NCBI RefSeq assembly: GCF_033439725.1
Contig: NW_026944384.1
Coordinates: 372,001 to 436,000, forward strand
Origin: Neurospora tetraspora
Taxonomy: Eukaryota > Ascomycota > Sordariomycetes > Sordariales > Sordariaceae
DNA: 64,000 bases
Reading direction: 5' to 3'
Within the stretch, counting starts at the first letter, position 1, and each line of letters opens with the position of its first letter. The translations under genes and the position numbers were made by a program. The notes below the pieces were generated by a model that saw nothing but the letters and a program-made list of their open reading frames with translations, ran no database searches and was not told where the DNA came from. Below, one piece after another: positions 1 to 12,490 of the stretch.

Positions 1-3000
1 TTCCGGCTGTCCTAAACCCTTTAATTTCTATAAACAACGATTTATTTATAGAGTTTAACCTTTTAATAGCCCTTTAGAATTAGAGAAATAATTATTTTCT
101 TTATTTTTTTTAAGTTTATGTTCGGTAATAATATTTTAAATACGGGCTCCTTTACGGGACCTATTACAGGATTTATAATATCCTTCCGTCTTAAATTTCT
201 TAAAGTAATTCCTAATAATATATTCTTTTTCTTTATAACTATAATATTTTAATTTTAGACGTTTAGAATTTATTTCCGTCTGGTCGGAAGATTATTCCCG
301 CCTCTAATTATTATAAAATTTATTCGAACGGTCTTTAAAACTTTCTAACCCTTCGGTATTAAAATTATTTTATAATTTATAAAATTATTAAGACTCTTTA
401 TATTTAAATATATCCCTTTTACATATTTTTTTACAGTTTTTTAATTATTAATTTAATACTTTTTAAATTATATTTTAAGTATCCTTAATAAAGATTTCTA
501 TATCCTAGAAATATTAATATATTTCCTTCCTTAACCAAAAGAAGAAATTATAAACTTAATTTTTATTATCAACGACCGATTAGTTTAAACGTTAGTGATT
601 AATTTAATGCCATTCCTCTAAAGCCTACGGATCTTTATTATTCTATTAAATTATTTAATAAAAGAATTTCCTAATTTTTAATTTATAGTATTTTAGCATA
701 ATATATTCTTTATAAACGAATTATAAGAATTTTTTCTAAATTTTATTTCGCTTTCAACTATTTTCGTAAGTAAACCCTACAAAAAATATTCGCTAGGAAA
801 TAGTAATTTTATTATTAATTTTCGAAAGCGTTTATAAAATAAATTAGAAGTCCATAGTATTTTCGCGGGCTCAGTTACTTTTTTTTAAACCTTTAATTTA
901 ATTTTTAATTTCGGCGCTAATATTAGTCGGTTATAAAATACGTACGTTATAAGTAAGTATTCAGAAATTAATCGGTTCTTTATCCTCCTTTCTTTTACTA
1001 AATTTATTATTATTTTGTACAATTTAAAAAATATTTCTAAAAATTAAAAGGTTATTTTTTCAATTAAAGGGTTAATTTTCTTTAGGCGTAATTAATATTT
1101 ATACAAATATTCCGAACAATTCCTATCGGTTTTCAAATACCAAAGCGAATTATTAATTAAATATAATGCATAAAATAACTCATTTACGCTTTTAAATTAT
1201 ATTTTTAAAATTTTTACTCCTTCCTTTAAGCGACGTTTATTATAATAAATACTTTATATTTATAAATTCGAAGGTAGTTTAGATGTAGTTTCCGTAGTTG
1301 TTATTAATTATATTGGTCTATAATATAGGTATAGAATCGTTCGAAGGGGGATTTCTAATTATATAAATAATAAGGGGAACGATTAATAAAATAAATAATT
1401 GCGTAAATAGTTTTTAATTATAAATCTTTTAGTATTTTCGAATTCAATAATATTGTACGGTATTTCTCTTTAATTATACCCCTTAAATGTTCTACCCCTC
1501 TATTTTGTATTTAGGTATTAGGAATAGAATGTTTAAAAATTATATTATATTGGGCGAATTTGTTTTTAATTTTATTGCTTATAAATTTATTATTATATTC
1601 GACGGTTTTAACGTTAATAGTATATTAGTACTTAAATATTTAGATATGGTTAGTTAGGGTATTAGTTATTATAATAGTTTTTCGATTCGATAAGTAGTAA
1701 TTTTAAATTAATTTTAATTATCGATAGGTAATTAGAAGGAGGTAGTATAATTTTTTGAATTTTGTTTTAAAGTCGAAGAAATCGACGACGAATCATTCTC
1801 TTAGGCCGTAACTCCGGTTTTTCAAAACGCGGCTAATTTATTATTTTATCTTTATTATATTATATATATTATATTTAATTAAAAGTATATTACGTAATTG
1901 TATTCCGTTAACACTTTATAAACAGTTAAGTATTTAGGGATTTGGGTAGCCGAATTATTAATATTATATTTCTATTAGTTATTTCGAAGGTCGTTGCATA
2001 TATAAATTAATTTAATAACGGCGCGCTACGAACGAGGCTTTAGTAAATAAAAGGGGGATAATTTTGATAATTATTCAATTGTAAATAATATCTAAATAGT
2101 ACAAGAATAAATTATTAGCCTTCTTTAAATAATTATTTAGTAGTCGATAGTCCTAGTAGAAACTGTACTTTTGTAATTAAAAATAGAAAACGAAGTTAAT
2201 AATAAAGTTAAGATAGAAGGCGACCTCCTTTAACCGTAATTTTAGGGGACTATTCTTATTTTTAATAATAATATCGACCTTTTTAACCCTTTTAATTTCT
2301 ATTTGAATATTACTAGCTTATAAGGAATTATTCGGATTAATATAATAAAAGTAAAGGAAATGAATAATTTTATTAAATATATAAAATAAACTATTTAAAT
2401 CGAATATTATTAAATTTTTAAAAGGGTAAATTTCGTTTTTAACTTTAAATACCCCGCTAACTTAGAAGGTTACTTTATAGGCTCGATTGGATAGTTACAT
2501 TAATTCTTTTCAATTTTCTCTTCCTTCCTAGAGAATTTAGTTACTTTCTTAGTGAACTTTAGATTTTTCGCGAAGTTAGTTTTAATAACGCGTTTAATAG
2601 AGAGGTATAGCCTAATATATAAAGGTTTCGCGCTTAGGTTAATATATTAATAGTCTTTAAGAGAATAATAGCCTTTTTTATATACTTTATATATTATACT
2701 GTTACCCTTCTTATACGGTTAAATTTCAGATTCATTCGACGGGAGCTTTCTTTTCCCTACGCCCTTGGGCTTTTTATTCTTGCTATCGTAATAAACGTCC
2801 TTATTTTTAATATAATTATAATTATTACTATTATATTTCTAATTATTATATTTAATATTAGATTCATTAGCGTTAAGAGTACTACGATAGATTCCTCCTT
2901 TTCCTCTGGCGGCGACTTTACAACGAACGTTATTGATACTATATTATTTAAAATCTTTATAGATTTTAATATATTTAAGAATATTAATGGTTATTTTTTT

Positions 3001-3780
3001 ATTGAATTTCTAAATATTATTATACTACTTAAAGCGGACGATTTTAATTATATTAATAAAATTAGAGTAATATAAATTCGTAATAAGAATTTTACCAATT
3101 CTTTTATTCTATCTGTTATTTATAATAATAAACTACATTTATAGTTAATTAATTTAAATTTTAGATTTCTTCGTACAAATAGCGACAGTTTTATAGTATA
3201 TCTTCTTTATTTTAATTTAGTCGTCGACCGCTTTGTAGTTCGTTATTTATTTAAAATTTTAATATTATTCGTTAATATCCTATTCTTTCGTTATTATTTT
3301 ATTTTATAGTCTATAATTAATTAATAATTTCATTTAAGTACGTAGGTTTTTATCGTTAATTCTAAATTCCTTCTAATCTTTTTTATTATTAGGATAGAGG
3401 TTGACCTTTAATTCGTAAAATTATTTATTAATAAGGTCGTTTTCGGTAATAAAACTATTAATTACAATTTCGTTTTAGTCGTAGTATTTAATAAGTTTTT
3501 TATAGTTAATTCCGTCTTTATCAATAACGAATTAAGTATTAATACCGCTGTCGAAACTTACGAGTTCCGCTTTTATATTATTAATACGGGTCTTTACTTC
3601 TTTAATTAAAGGGTAGTAATTAGAATGAAGTTATTTCGGTACGGAAGGCTTTTTAGTTTTTCTTTAAAATTAATCTTTAAAGGTATTAGGAATATATTTC
3701 GATTAGAGTATAGGCTCTTATTACGATTAATCGTTATTATTTTTAAAGTAAACGACGTTTTCTTTCGTTTTAATAGGCTT
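1..3780. repeat. RIP-degraded A+T-rich repeat block (left edge)
   Basis: The stretch is extremely A+T-rich, dominated by TA-containing words, poor in CA/TG, and has no open frame of useful length on either strand. That is the usual footprint of repeat-induced point mutation in Neurospora-type fungi. It runs off the left edge, so its full size is unknown. Scattered G+C-richer scraps (for example around 2,740-2,790) suggest a former coding repeat, probably a transposon, but I cannot assign a family. It looks old and heavily broken. Confidence 0.85.
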
Positions 3781-5428
3781 TAAGAGGGTTGTAATCCGGT
3801 TGTTATTTATTGTTCGAATGTGCTAATTGTAGTGTTGATAGGTTGTATATTAGATTATTAATTATTAAATTTATTAGTAATTAATTAATTCTGTGTATTC
3901 TGTATGATTGATTTGAGCACTCTGGTATGGTGGGTTTTGGGGGTAACTTATATTTACTAAGACCTTTTAAATTAGGTGGCTGGGACTCTGGCATCTAGCC
4001 TACATCTGGCCAGAATGCCACCCTAGAATCTGACACTTGCCAGTTATTGCCAGTAAGTTCTGGCTAGAAAAGTGGCCCGTGCTAGGTGGCAGCTGGTCTA
4101 GCTCGAACCAATCAAATCCAATTAAGCAAAGCTGGCCAACAAGCAAACACAATGTCGACAGAGGTCCGAGCGTTCACGTGACACAGCCAGCGGGCATTAG
4201 GTAAGCAGGGCCAAGGTGGAGGCTGCTATCTCTGCACAGTCCATCCAATAGCGGGTCCGGGCCTTTCACCTTGGAGAGGAGGATGGATCCGGTTCTGGCT
4301 CGGACACCAACCACAGGAGACCAGCCAGTCTAGTAATGACATGACAGCGACCGCCGTCCCCAGCCCACCAACAACCCGTACACAACAACAGCATCTTCAC
4401 CCGAGTATCCATTGACGGGCGCGACACCCAGCAAACACGGTTTATCGGCCGAGTATCGACTTACTGTACGTGCCCCTTGCCTCCAGCCTCCAGCCTTGGC
4501 CAGGAAGATAGCCTCGAGCGAGTGGGAGACTTGGTTGTTGTGAGAGTGGAGGACAAGCAGCACACACAGCCGGGTGCCACCCAGCCAGCCCATTCAGCCC
4601 GGCCACGGCACTGCTCCTATTCCACACCCCGCTATACACCACCACCACCATCGAGTCTATCTCCAGTCTCTCTCTCTTTGGGTCAGCTGCCAGTGCGGCG
4701 CATTGCATCTTATCTGATCGTGTTCTCCTTCTTGTCCTCCCTGCCTGTTCTTAGCAAAGACCAAGCTCCTCTTCCAGCCAAGGTGGTGATATTCCTCCTC
4801 CCACCTCGTCGCGCGTGATACCCCCTTTGCTCACCATCAGTTTGTTCCATGACTAACTTTTGTCTCGTCCATTGCTCTCGTGTTTAGGCTTGTACATTCG
4901 AATCACTACATACGATAGAAAACCGTTAACTTGCGTCGATCGTCGAGCTTGCCTCTCCCCCCCCTTCTCAACTCCCCCCTCTTCGGGAAGAACTGAACGG
5001 CACCCAACCGAACGGATACTTTAAAAAACCGACGACGTCACCTTTCTCTCCCCGAGACGATCGACGGTTCAGCGAATACTCACCGCACTCGGCAAGATAT
5101 CCTCGCGGCACTCCACGTGCGGTCCCTCCTTCTTGCGCTGCTACGACCACACTAGCTCTTGCTCCCCGCTGCCTGCCGTGCTGTTGCGCTGCTGTCGTTG
5201 CTGGATGGCCGTCTGATCGTCTGACACCATCCCCCATCACGGCAGACGCTTAGGACACTGCATCCATGCCCGAAGAAGAGACTGCTGTGCTCCATGCCAA
5301 CTTTGCTTTTCCGCTTCCCGACAACATCGACTCCGCGAACCTGGTCGACCCCGATAGCTGTTTCACGCGCGACCCTCGCGCCCGACCCCACAACCTTCAC
5401 AGGCCTGCTCGCCATTCGTCGTCGCTAG
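3781..5428. other. Transition zone and upstream region of the CCR4 gene
   Basis: Composition returns to normal between about 3,780 and 3,960. At 3,960-4,110 there are many short CTGGC/GCCAG words that may be the remains of a small repeat. From about 4,600 the + strand is pyrimidine-rich (CTCTCTCTCT near 4,668, C runs near 4,955 and 4,975), which is typical of a fungal promoter and 5' leader. No convincing protein gene is seen. Open frames here are short and low-complexity. Confidence 0.5.
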
Positions 5429-5496
5429 ATGGCAGATGGTCACCGCTATATGCAGCAGTCCTTCTCGACCCCTCTGCCCGCCCAGTTCGCCTCTAA
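5266..5496 (+). promoter_or_regulatory. Candidate upstream ORF overlapping the CCR4 start
   Basis: An ATG at 5266 opens a 76-codon frame that ends at 5496, past the CCR4 start codon at 5429 and in a different frame. If the leader is transcribed through this ATG unspliced, ribosomes starting there could not simply reinitiate at CCR4. That would make it a repressive overlapping uORF. A 5' leader intron that removes it cannot be excluded. The peptide resembles no family I know. Confidence 0.3.
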
Positions 5497-7832
5497 CACC
5501 AACATCGCGACGGGACTCCTCCTGAATTCCTTGCTCAACCATTTTATCGCCGACCCCTCCGCCGCCCAGCAAGCCGCCGCCCAAGCCAACCCCGACCACG
5601 CGAACCAAAATAACCGAGGCATGTACGGCCAGAATCACCCGCAGGGGCACAACCCCCGACTCAATGGCGCCGCGCCAGGCCGACAACCCAACATGCCCAT
5701 GTTCTACAACCATGTACCACAGCAAGGTCATCCACACCAGGGGCACAATGCGCACCACCAGGTCCTCCAGGCCGGCCACTCGGGGCATGGTGCGAGGAAC
5801 GACCTGATGAGCCATTCTACCTTCTCGAGCGGCATAATGGCCAACGCCAGCCCTTATACTACCAACAACCTCCAGAACGGCCACTCGGTCGCCGCTAGGG
5901 GCGGTCCGGCCGAGCAGCCCGCCAACGAGCATTGGCAAAAGCAAATGCGCCTAAAGGAAGAGTCGGATCGCGCACATTCTGCAATGACGGAGCAGCACCA
6001 ACCTCACTACTACGCGCGGCTTAAGGCGCCCGAAAACAAGGGGATAGGAGGCGCCCTGACCGCGGGTGGCACAAACGCCTCTGGTGATACCGAGGAGGAA
6101 GTTAGGAGAAGACCCTACCAAGTGGAAAAGAGGAATAGAAGACAAGACTGGCACAACCTGGACATGAGTGGCCAGGGACTGCGCGCTCTTTCCTCGGCGC
6201 TGTTCAGCTATGACTTCTTGGTAGAGCTCTATATTGCCTCCAATCGATTAACGTTCCTGCCCGCCGAGATCGGCAAACTGCGTCACCTCAAGATTTTAGA
6301 AGCGTCCAACAACCTTCTTTCCGAGCTTCCCCCGGAGATTGGCATGTGCACCAGCCTCGAGAAACTGCTCTTGTTCGACAACCAGATTAGAGATCTGCCG
6401 TACGAATTGGGCTCCCTTTACAAGCTGGATATTCTCGGTATCGAAGGGAACCCAATCAACCCGGGTCTGAGGGAAGAGATTGTGGAACGTGGAACAAAGA
6501 GCTTGATCAATACCCTACTTGAGCAAGCACCAGGTGAGTACCACATTTGTAGCTCGTAACCGATGTCATGCTAACGCGCTCACTGCAGTTCCTCTCCCCC
6601 CCAGTCCTCGGAAACCCATTGTCGTACAAGAAGACGTATCACCCAGTCTCGAGCGGATCAAGGTGATGACCTGGAATATCCTATGCGACAAGTTTGCGAC
6701 AACCAATATGTACGGTTATACGCCTACCGGAGCGCTCTCGTGGGATTACCGAAAGGAGCGGATTCTCCAGGAAATACGGGACAGGGACGTGGACATGTTG
6801 TGTCTGCAGGAGATCGCTACGGACGTCTTTAGGGATTTCTTCAGTCCGGAGCTTGCTCAGAATGACTACAAGGGTGTCCACTGGCCTCGGCCCAAGGCCA
6901 AGACAATGAACGAGAAGGATGCGGCAGCAGTAGATGGATGCGCCATCTTCTACAAGGGAAGCAAGTGGATCCTGCTGGATAAGCAGCTGATCGACTACGC
7001 CAACATTGCCATCAACCGTCCCGACATGAAGAACCAGCATGATATTTTCAACCGGGTCATGCCCAAGGACAACATTGGCATCATCTGCTTCTTCGAGAGC
7101 AGGCGCACGGGCGCGCGCGTCATCGTCGCCAACACGCATCTGGCATGGGAGCCAACACTAGCCGACGTCAAGCTTGTCCAGATGGCCATTCTCATGGAGA
7201 ACATCACCAAGTATGCCGAGAAGTATGTCCGCTGGCAACCCCTGAAGGACAAGCGAGGCATCCAGATCCCGCAATCCGTCTCGGTCGAGAGCGACATTCC
7301 GAAACCCGAAATGCCCGAGCCGGGCCCCTCGCAGGAATACCGCTCCAACACGGACATCCCCCTCCTCGTCTGCGGCGATTACAACTCTACGCAGGAATCC
7401 TCCGTCTACGAGCTTCTGTCCATGGGCCGCGTCACGCCCGAGCAGTCCGATTTTGGCCCCCACCAGTACGGCAACTTCACGCGCGACGGCGTCGCCCATC
7501 CGTTTAGCATGCGGTCCGCGTATGTCCATCTCAACGGCACGCCCGACGAGCTCTCCTTCACCAACTACGTGCCCGGATTCCAGGAGGTCATTGATTATAT
7601 CTGGTACTCGACCAACACGCTCGAAGTGGTGGAGTTGCTTGGCCCTCCCGACCAGAACCATCTGAAACGGGTGCCTGGTTTCCCTAACTACCATTTCCCC
7701 GCGGATCATATCCAGATCATGGCTGAGTTTGTGATTAAGCAAAGGAAGGGAGAGAAGGTTAAGGGGGTTATTCATGGTGGCGGGTCTGGTCAGCAGGATG
7801 GTGGACAGGATTTTGGATCTGGTTCCAAGTAG
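5429..7832 (+). CDS. ccr4: CCR4-type poly(A) deadenylase, catalytic subunit of CCR4-NOT
   Basis: Two exons, 5429-6533 and 6589-7832, with a 55-bp intron (donor GTGAGT, branch GCTAACG, acceptor TGCAG), give 782 residues. The N-terminal ~235 residues are Gln/Asn/His-rich and disordered. Residues ~240-345 are leucine-rich repeats (for example LTFLPAEIGKLRHLKILEAS), which in the yeast family bind CAF1/POP2. From ~390 to ~755 lies the Mg-dependent exonuclease/endonuclease/phosphatase (EEP) domain. Its motifs are MTWNILCDKFAT, LCLQEI (catalytic Glu), NTHLAWEP, VCGDYNS and the terminal DHIQIM. The family shortens mRNA poly(A) tails in the cytoplasm and also acts in transcription. The start is the first ATG in frame with the Gln-rich leader. 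The length is typical for filamentous ascomycetes. An upstream ORF overlaps the start. Confidence 0.95.
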
Positions 7833-10039
7833 TAGGATGACGGGTGAAGTGAAAGGAGTGTGGACGGACAGTTTATTTGCTTGGAAGTGTAAATGTGATG
7901 TGGGTGATACGTACGATAGAGGAAGAGATGGATGGATGGAGGAATGGAATTGGGAAGAAATTAGGTTTGGTTTTCAAGTGGACTTACTTCGGAGCAATGA
8001 ATGAACTTTCTTGTGATGTTTGTTCCAGTTCAGTTCTCATACAGACGAACGAAACGGAAACGGAAACGGAAATGTTTCAAGCTTATCCTATAGTTGAAGC
8101 GGTAGTTTGGCAGCGGTTTTTCATTCTCTTACTCTTTCATACTGCTTCCTTTTCTGTCTCTGTCCTCTCTGTCTCTGTATGTGGTGGGTTTGTACAATTT
8201 ATGTTGGTGTTGAGGTCGAATTTTTGGATCATTTCTTGTGTTGCCCTTACACTTTTGTCTTTTGATTCTAGTTGCTTTCTGCTTCCTCCTGTACGTTTTG
8301 GCTTAGACGAGGCCTTAGGTTTACTAAGTAGGTAGACACTGGTCCGTACGGGGGTTCGCGTGGCGGTGATACACTTGGTGTTCTGGTATGCTTCTGTTGT
8401 TGTTGTTGCCTTTACTGAAGAAACATGAAGAAACGAAGAAATGATTCCTTCAGATACCTCTACATACATGCCTTGTTCTACTACTTACTGCCTTGCGTTG
8501 TTTGATGCTCGCTTTTGATTTGACACAACAGTCCTTTCTAACCATTCCTTCTGCACATATGTCCTCCTCCACTCACCGCAGATTCTTCGTCTCCTAAACT
8601 TCACATAGGTAAAATCACCGGCTCACAATACGCAATAGAACAGATCTCCGTGCCAGGCTGGCTTCTTCCCCTAATCGATTTCAGTTCAATCCGTCAGCAT
8701 CAACACAAGATCACACTATCAGAATTCATCAATGAACTTGTAACCACTGAACAGACTTGTGCGAGTTTTCAGACTTGGCTGCTACTTCCACAATTGAATA
8801 GTCAGGGCAGCCAAAGTAAGGCAGGCGGTCAAGATGGTGTCACGTTGAGGTTGAGGCTGAGGTAGGTAGCTGTAGAGTTTCAACTTTCAACTTTCAATAT
8901 GTCATGTGGGAGGAGGTATCTACAATTAGAGATATGAAACACCGTTGACGATGAAGGTAAAAACCAACGATAACCAACAAACAACGTCTGCCTGTTCGCC
9001 CCGAACATTGGACCTACTTGTATTTTGTATGCCGGGTGTTGGTGTTGAGACAAGCGTTTCAACTTGACTCGTACGTCATTTTCGCCGGCCATTGCACAAT
9101 ACTGCCCTTCCTGCACCTTTCTGATGAGACAAGATCGGAGGCTACCTAGAGGTATCAGGCAGGCAAGATTAGGTGGAGGTATCGATGTGATCACAGACTG
9201 ACTGACTGTTTCCCGCTCTCTTTTTGGTGAAACGTCAACCTGCCAAGGTACCTGCCTCTATCGCTCTATGTATCCGATCCGGGACCGGTACCCAGCTGGC
9301 TGGCTGACATGGAGTAGATACCTATGTTGGTGAAAACAAAGTGCGTGCGTAGGGTACAAACTACCTTGCCTACCTACCTACAATCTCACTTGTTAGTGAT
9401 GCCTACCTAGGTAGTTTCCTTCAAGGCGTCAGTCATGATTAGGGAGATTAATGACTCCGTTCACCAGTTGTTATACTTTCCACTTTTGCAGTCAAATTTT
9501 TTTTTTTTTGATTTTTTTTTTTTGCTTAGCAGCCAGCCTCTTGGTTATCCATCCCGTCTGCCCGGTTTCATCTAAAATCTCACCTCAGTCAACATGAGAA
9601 CGGGGCCTCGTCGGGAGCAGGAGCGAAGCAACTATTTGTCGGCCGGCTGACCCCTCACCACGGCAGGCTGCTACAACTACATAAGGTTCTCTCACTGCAT
9701 AGCAAGCAAGTAGGCAGAGAAGGAAGGTGCAATAGGTAGAGAGAGGCACATATACGTAATCGGGGTGATTTCAACCCTAGAGGTACCTAGTTCTAGATGA
9801 AGGTCGTGTGCCAAGTGAAGGCAGCCGCATAACAGTCACCCACCCCTCTTCGTACCTTCCCTCCCTTCCCTACAAAAGAATCGCGGGGTAGCTAGCTTTT
9901 ACTCGCGGTTGGTCAGACCGCAGACGAAGTACGCGTGTAATATACCTCTAGCTATGGCGTATGAGCGGTACGGTATTATCATCAGTCAAGCTGTGGGACA
10001 TGATTGGTGCGGATCGGGCTCATTCATGAACGGGCTTGG
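7833..10039. other. Intergenic region without a recognisable gene
   Basis: The 3' flank of CCR4 is followed by about 2 kb in which I see no supported gene. It holds short (GGAAAC)-like repeats near 8,055, T-rich runs at about 9,497-9,525, several TACCTACC/CTAGGTAG words near 9,360-9,420, and a TAGAGGTACC decamer at 9778-9787. ORFs such as 8880-9194 (-) have no domain-like features. Confidence 0.5.
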
Positions 10040-10160
10040 TCATGCCCACTGGCCGGTAGAGACACCAGAGGCGCCATCGTCTTGGTTTTGGTCTTTGGTC
10101 GGCATCGAGCCGTTGAGCAACGGGCAGAGCCTGGAAGGTCGCCGCGTGGTTAGAGGACTG

Positions 10161-10194
<34 letters not shown>

Positions 10195-10379
10195 GTGCGG
10201 ATAACTTACTTCTTGTTCGTCTTGATGTGGCCCTCAGCCCCACAATTTGCGCATTTGCGTGTTGTAGTTCCGGTGGCCTTCTCGATCGAGGGCTCTAACG
10301 ACCCGTCGTCGTTATCGAGGGGTAGAGTTCCTCCGCTCTCGAGCCGCTGTTGCAGTTGTTTCTGCCTCTCGGGCTTCAT
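10040..10379 (-). CDS. Mini-gene resembling the C-terminal zinc knuckle of TAF1
   Basis: Two exons on the minus strand, 10379-10210 and 10130-10040, encode about 86 residues. The intron (10209-10131) has donor GTAAGT, an unbroken T tract of about 30 on the coding strand, a CTAAC branch site and a CCAG acceptor. The joined protein contains KCANCGAEGHIKTNKK followed directly by LCPLLNG, the characteristic zinc knuckle at the C-terminus of the TFIID subunit TAF1. The two halves lie in separate exons and join in frame exactly inside the knuckle, which strongly supports the splice. The ATG at 10379 (ACCAACATG) follows a pyrimidine-rich leader. None of the TAF1 body (acetyltransferase region) is present upstream, and no large ORF is found there. 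It could be a duplicated TAF1 3' end with a new promoter, or a remnant. Whether it is expressed is unknown. Confidence 0.6.
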
Positions 10380-11944
10380 GTTGGTACGCTGGTACGTTTG
10401 AATGGTGGGTGGGATTGGGGGAGTGAGTGTCGTGATGTGAAAGATGGAGTGTAGGAGATGACGGGGAGGAAGAGAGAGAGGGGTGTCGTTCGGATGGCTA
10501 TCCGAAGTGATCGCTATGCTGTGATCTATCTCGAGAAATCTTTCATGGACCTTGTCCGATGCCAGATGGTTGTTTTGTAGCCTCCTTTGGACGGGAGTTT
10601 GTGCGAAGGCTACAGGTATACATGACAACCCCAACATCAAGAATCAAGAGGTTTGTTCGGCTACCGGCAGACAAGTACATCATCGGGGCCGTCCGTGTCG
10701 CGTGTTATTGCAAACCCCACACCCCATCCAGGGTTGATGCCGGCAGTCGTGGTAATTTCCTAAACCATGAAAGAGCATATCTGAATCTTGATGAAACGCC
10801 GGCCTATGCTCCGGACAAAGGCGACTTATGGTGCCTGAGTATATCACACTACTGATTGTGGAAGTGCGGACAGATTTCCGTAAGGTAGTGTAGAGGATAC
10901 TGTCATGACATTGAACCTCAGTCGATCAGATCGAGATCCGTCTTCGTATGTCTCGCTTGGAAAGCTCTTTTCAACCATGTGCTTCTTTCCCTGCCTTGTT
11001 GCGGGAGCAAATGCCGACAGCAAGATCTTCTGTGGTGGTCTTTGCTTTACCGCTAGACGGTAATTCAATGCTATAGGCTCACTGGGTGGCATCGATGGTT
11101 AGTTTTGGGGAGTTGGAGAATTGGGAGGTGGTATCAGTGGTAGAGAGTGATATAAAGCCCTTGTCTTTGTGTGTGGCCAAGAATCAAGATGGCAGGATGC
11201 TGTGTCTCTGGTGCTGGGGAGAAAGATGGTGGTGGGGGGTTGCAACTTTGTACCAGACCTCAACTCCAAGGCAATAATCTTTGAAGCCAGGCGAAGAGGC
11301 AAACAAGCTTCTAATAACAAGAAACGTCAAGTTAACGCAGCAAACCGCTGAATCACTTGCAAACAGAACAGCGAGACGAAAACCGAACAATGGAAGCAAA
11401 AGTGCAAATGATCGACGGCGTGTAGTTGCAGCGCTAGTTCTAAACCGTAAAAAGGAACCGTGTGAAACTTGCACACTGTGCCGCAGCCGCTTTTTTTGTA
11501 GGAGAACGTTGCCAAGGAAGGCATCATCGTCAGGAGTGAGATCGGGAGGGAGATCGGGGGAAGGAGGGATGCGGCGGCGGGTGCGGCGGCTGAGGGCGGG
11601 TTTGTTTAATCCGTTGGTTGTCAAGCTCTGAGAGTTCCGTCGCTTGTGGTTGGGCAAGCTTGCTGATGCTTCCTTCCCCGCCTTCTTTTTGCTGATGTTG
11701 CTGATGTCTGATGGGATCGGAGACGGGATTGGCAATCGTGATTGCAGTGATGTCCACTGTCCGCTGTCCGCGGGCTGGAAGTCGTTGACGTCTTGCAGTT
11801 GACTACAGCCGTCGGCAGAAAGATGGGTTCACGTCTGCATGTGAAGATCGGTGCAAGGCAAGTGTCGTCTGGTCTCTCTTGCAACCAATATCAACAACGT
11901 CGAATATCAAATTTTAGACAACAAAGAGACCGTTGGGATTTCAG
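10380..11944. other. Intergenic region without a supported gene
   Basis: The first ~100 bases are the pyrimidine-rich (on the minus strand) leader of the TAF1-tail mini-gene. Beyond that I find only ORFs lacking domain-like character, including a 183-residue minus-strand ORF (11184-11735) that is basic and low-complexity in part. No RNA gene is recognised. Confidence 0.4.
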
Positions 11945-12490
11945 ATGGAAGGGTTCAACATGATAGATCCCCTAGACTTCTATGTAGTGGCGGCTGACGA
12001 ACATCATCTGCACGCTGCAACTGACATGCTGCGCCTGTTTCATGTTGAATGGAAAAAAGTGAGACGGGCTGAGGAGTGCGGATATCCGTTGCAGATTGTA
12101 TTCAAGAGGATTGTTGAGGAGAAGGTGAAGAAGAATCGTGCTCTTTATCAATTCTTCAACTCTATACACATTGTAGACTTTGACATGTTGTCCGGGCGTC
12201 TTCCGGCCCTTCAGCGACAACTCCGCTCACAGTGTCAGATTGGCGGGGCTTCAGCTGAGGTTGGAGATTGCGGCAGTGTGTTTAGCCCACTCAAGTACTG
12301 CCGCGTACCTTGCATTGCAAAACGTGTCCAATTGCAAGAGACAAAGACTCAAGTGTACCTTCCCCAGCAAAGGACATGGTTCCCCGTGGCTTCTTGGGGC
12401 ACAAGACTTCCCCACCGCCGGCATCCACGGTTCACCAGCCGTGAGCAGAGAAAGAGCGTTGTGAGCCAGCCAAACACGGCTGCCGTGTAG
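11945..12490 (+). CDS. Possible small hypothetical protein
   Basis: An uninterrupted frame of 181 residues starts at the ATG at 11945 (an earlier in-frame start would need a non-ATG codon). The first ~90 residues have a plausible globular composition with amphipathic helices (for example LHAATDMLRLFHVEWKKV and RIVEEKVKKNRALYQFF). The remainder is basic and less protein-like, so a missed intron or a shorter real gene is possible. I recognise no family. It could be a chance ORF. Confidence 0.25.
   Translation: MEGFNMIDPLDFYVVAADEHHLHAATDMLRLFHVEWKKVRRAEECGYPLQIVFKRIVEEKVKKNRALYQFFNSIHIVDFDMLSGRLPALQRQLRSQCQIGGASAEVGDCGSVFSPLKYCRVPCIAKRVQLQETKTQVYLPQQRTWFPVASWGTRLPHRRHPRFTSREQRKSVVSQPNTAAV

Noticed and set aside
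5363-5944. Long minus-strand ORF opposite CCR4
   Set aside because: It is antisense to the Gln/Asn-rich first exon of CCR4 and has a Val/Gly/Arg-biased composition, which is typical of a shadow frame.
11184-11735. 183-residue minus-strand ORF
   Set aside because: Its composition shifts from basic/Pro-rich to random, with no domain, no clear leader and no splice support. Probably a chance ORF.
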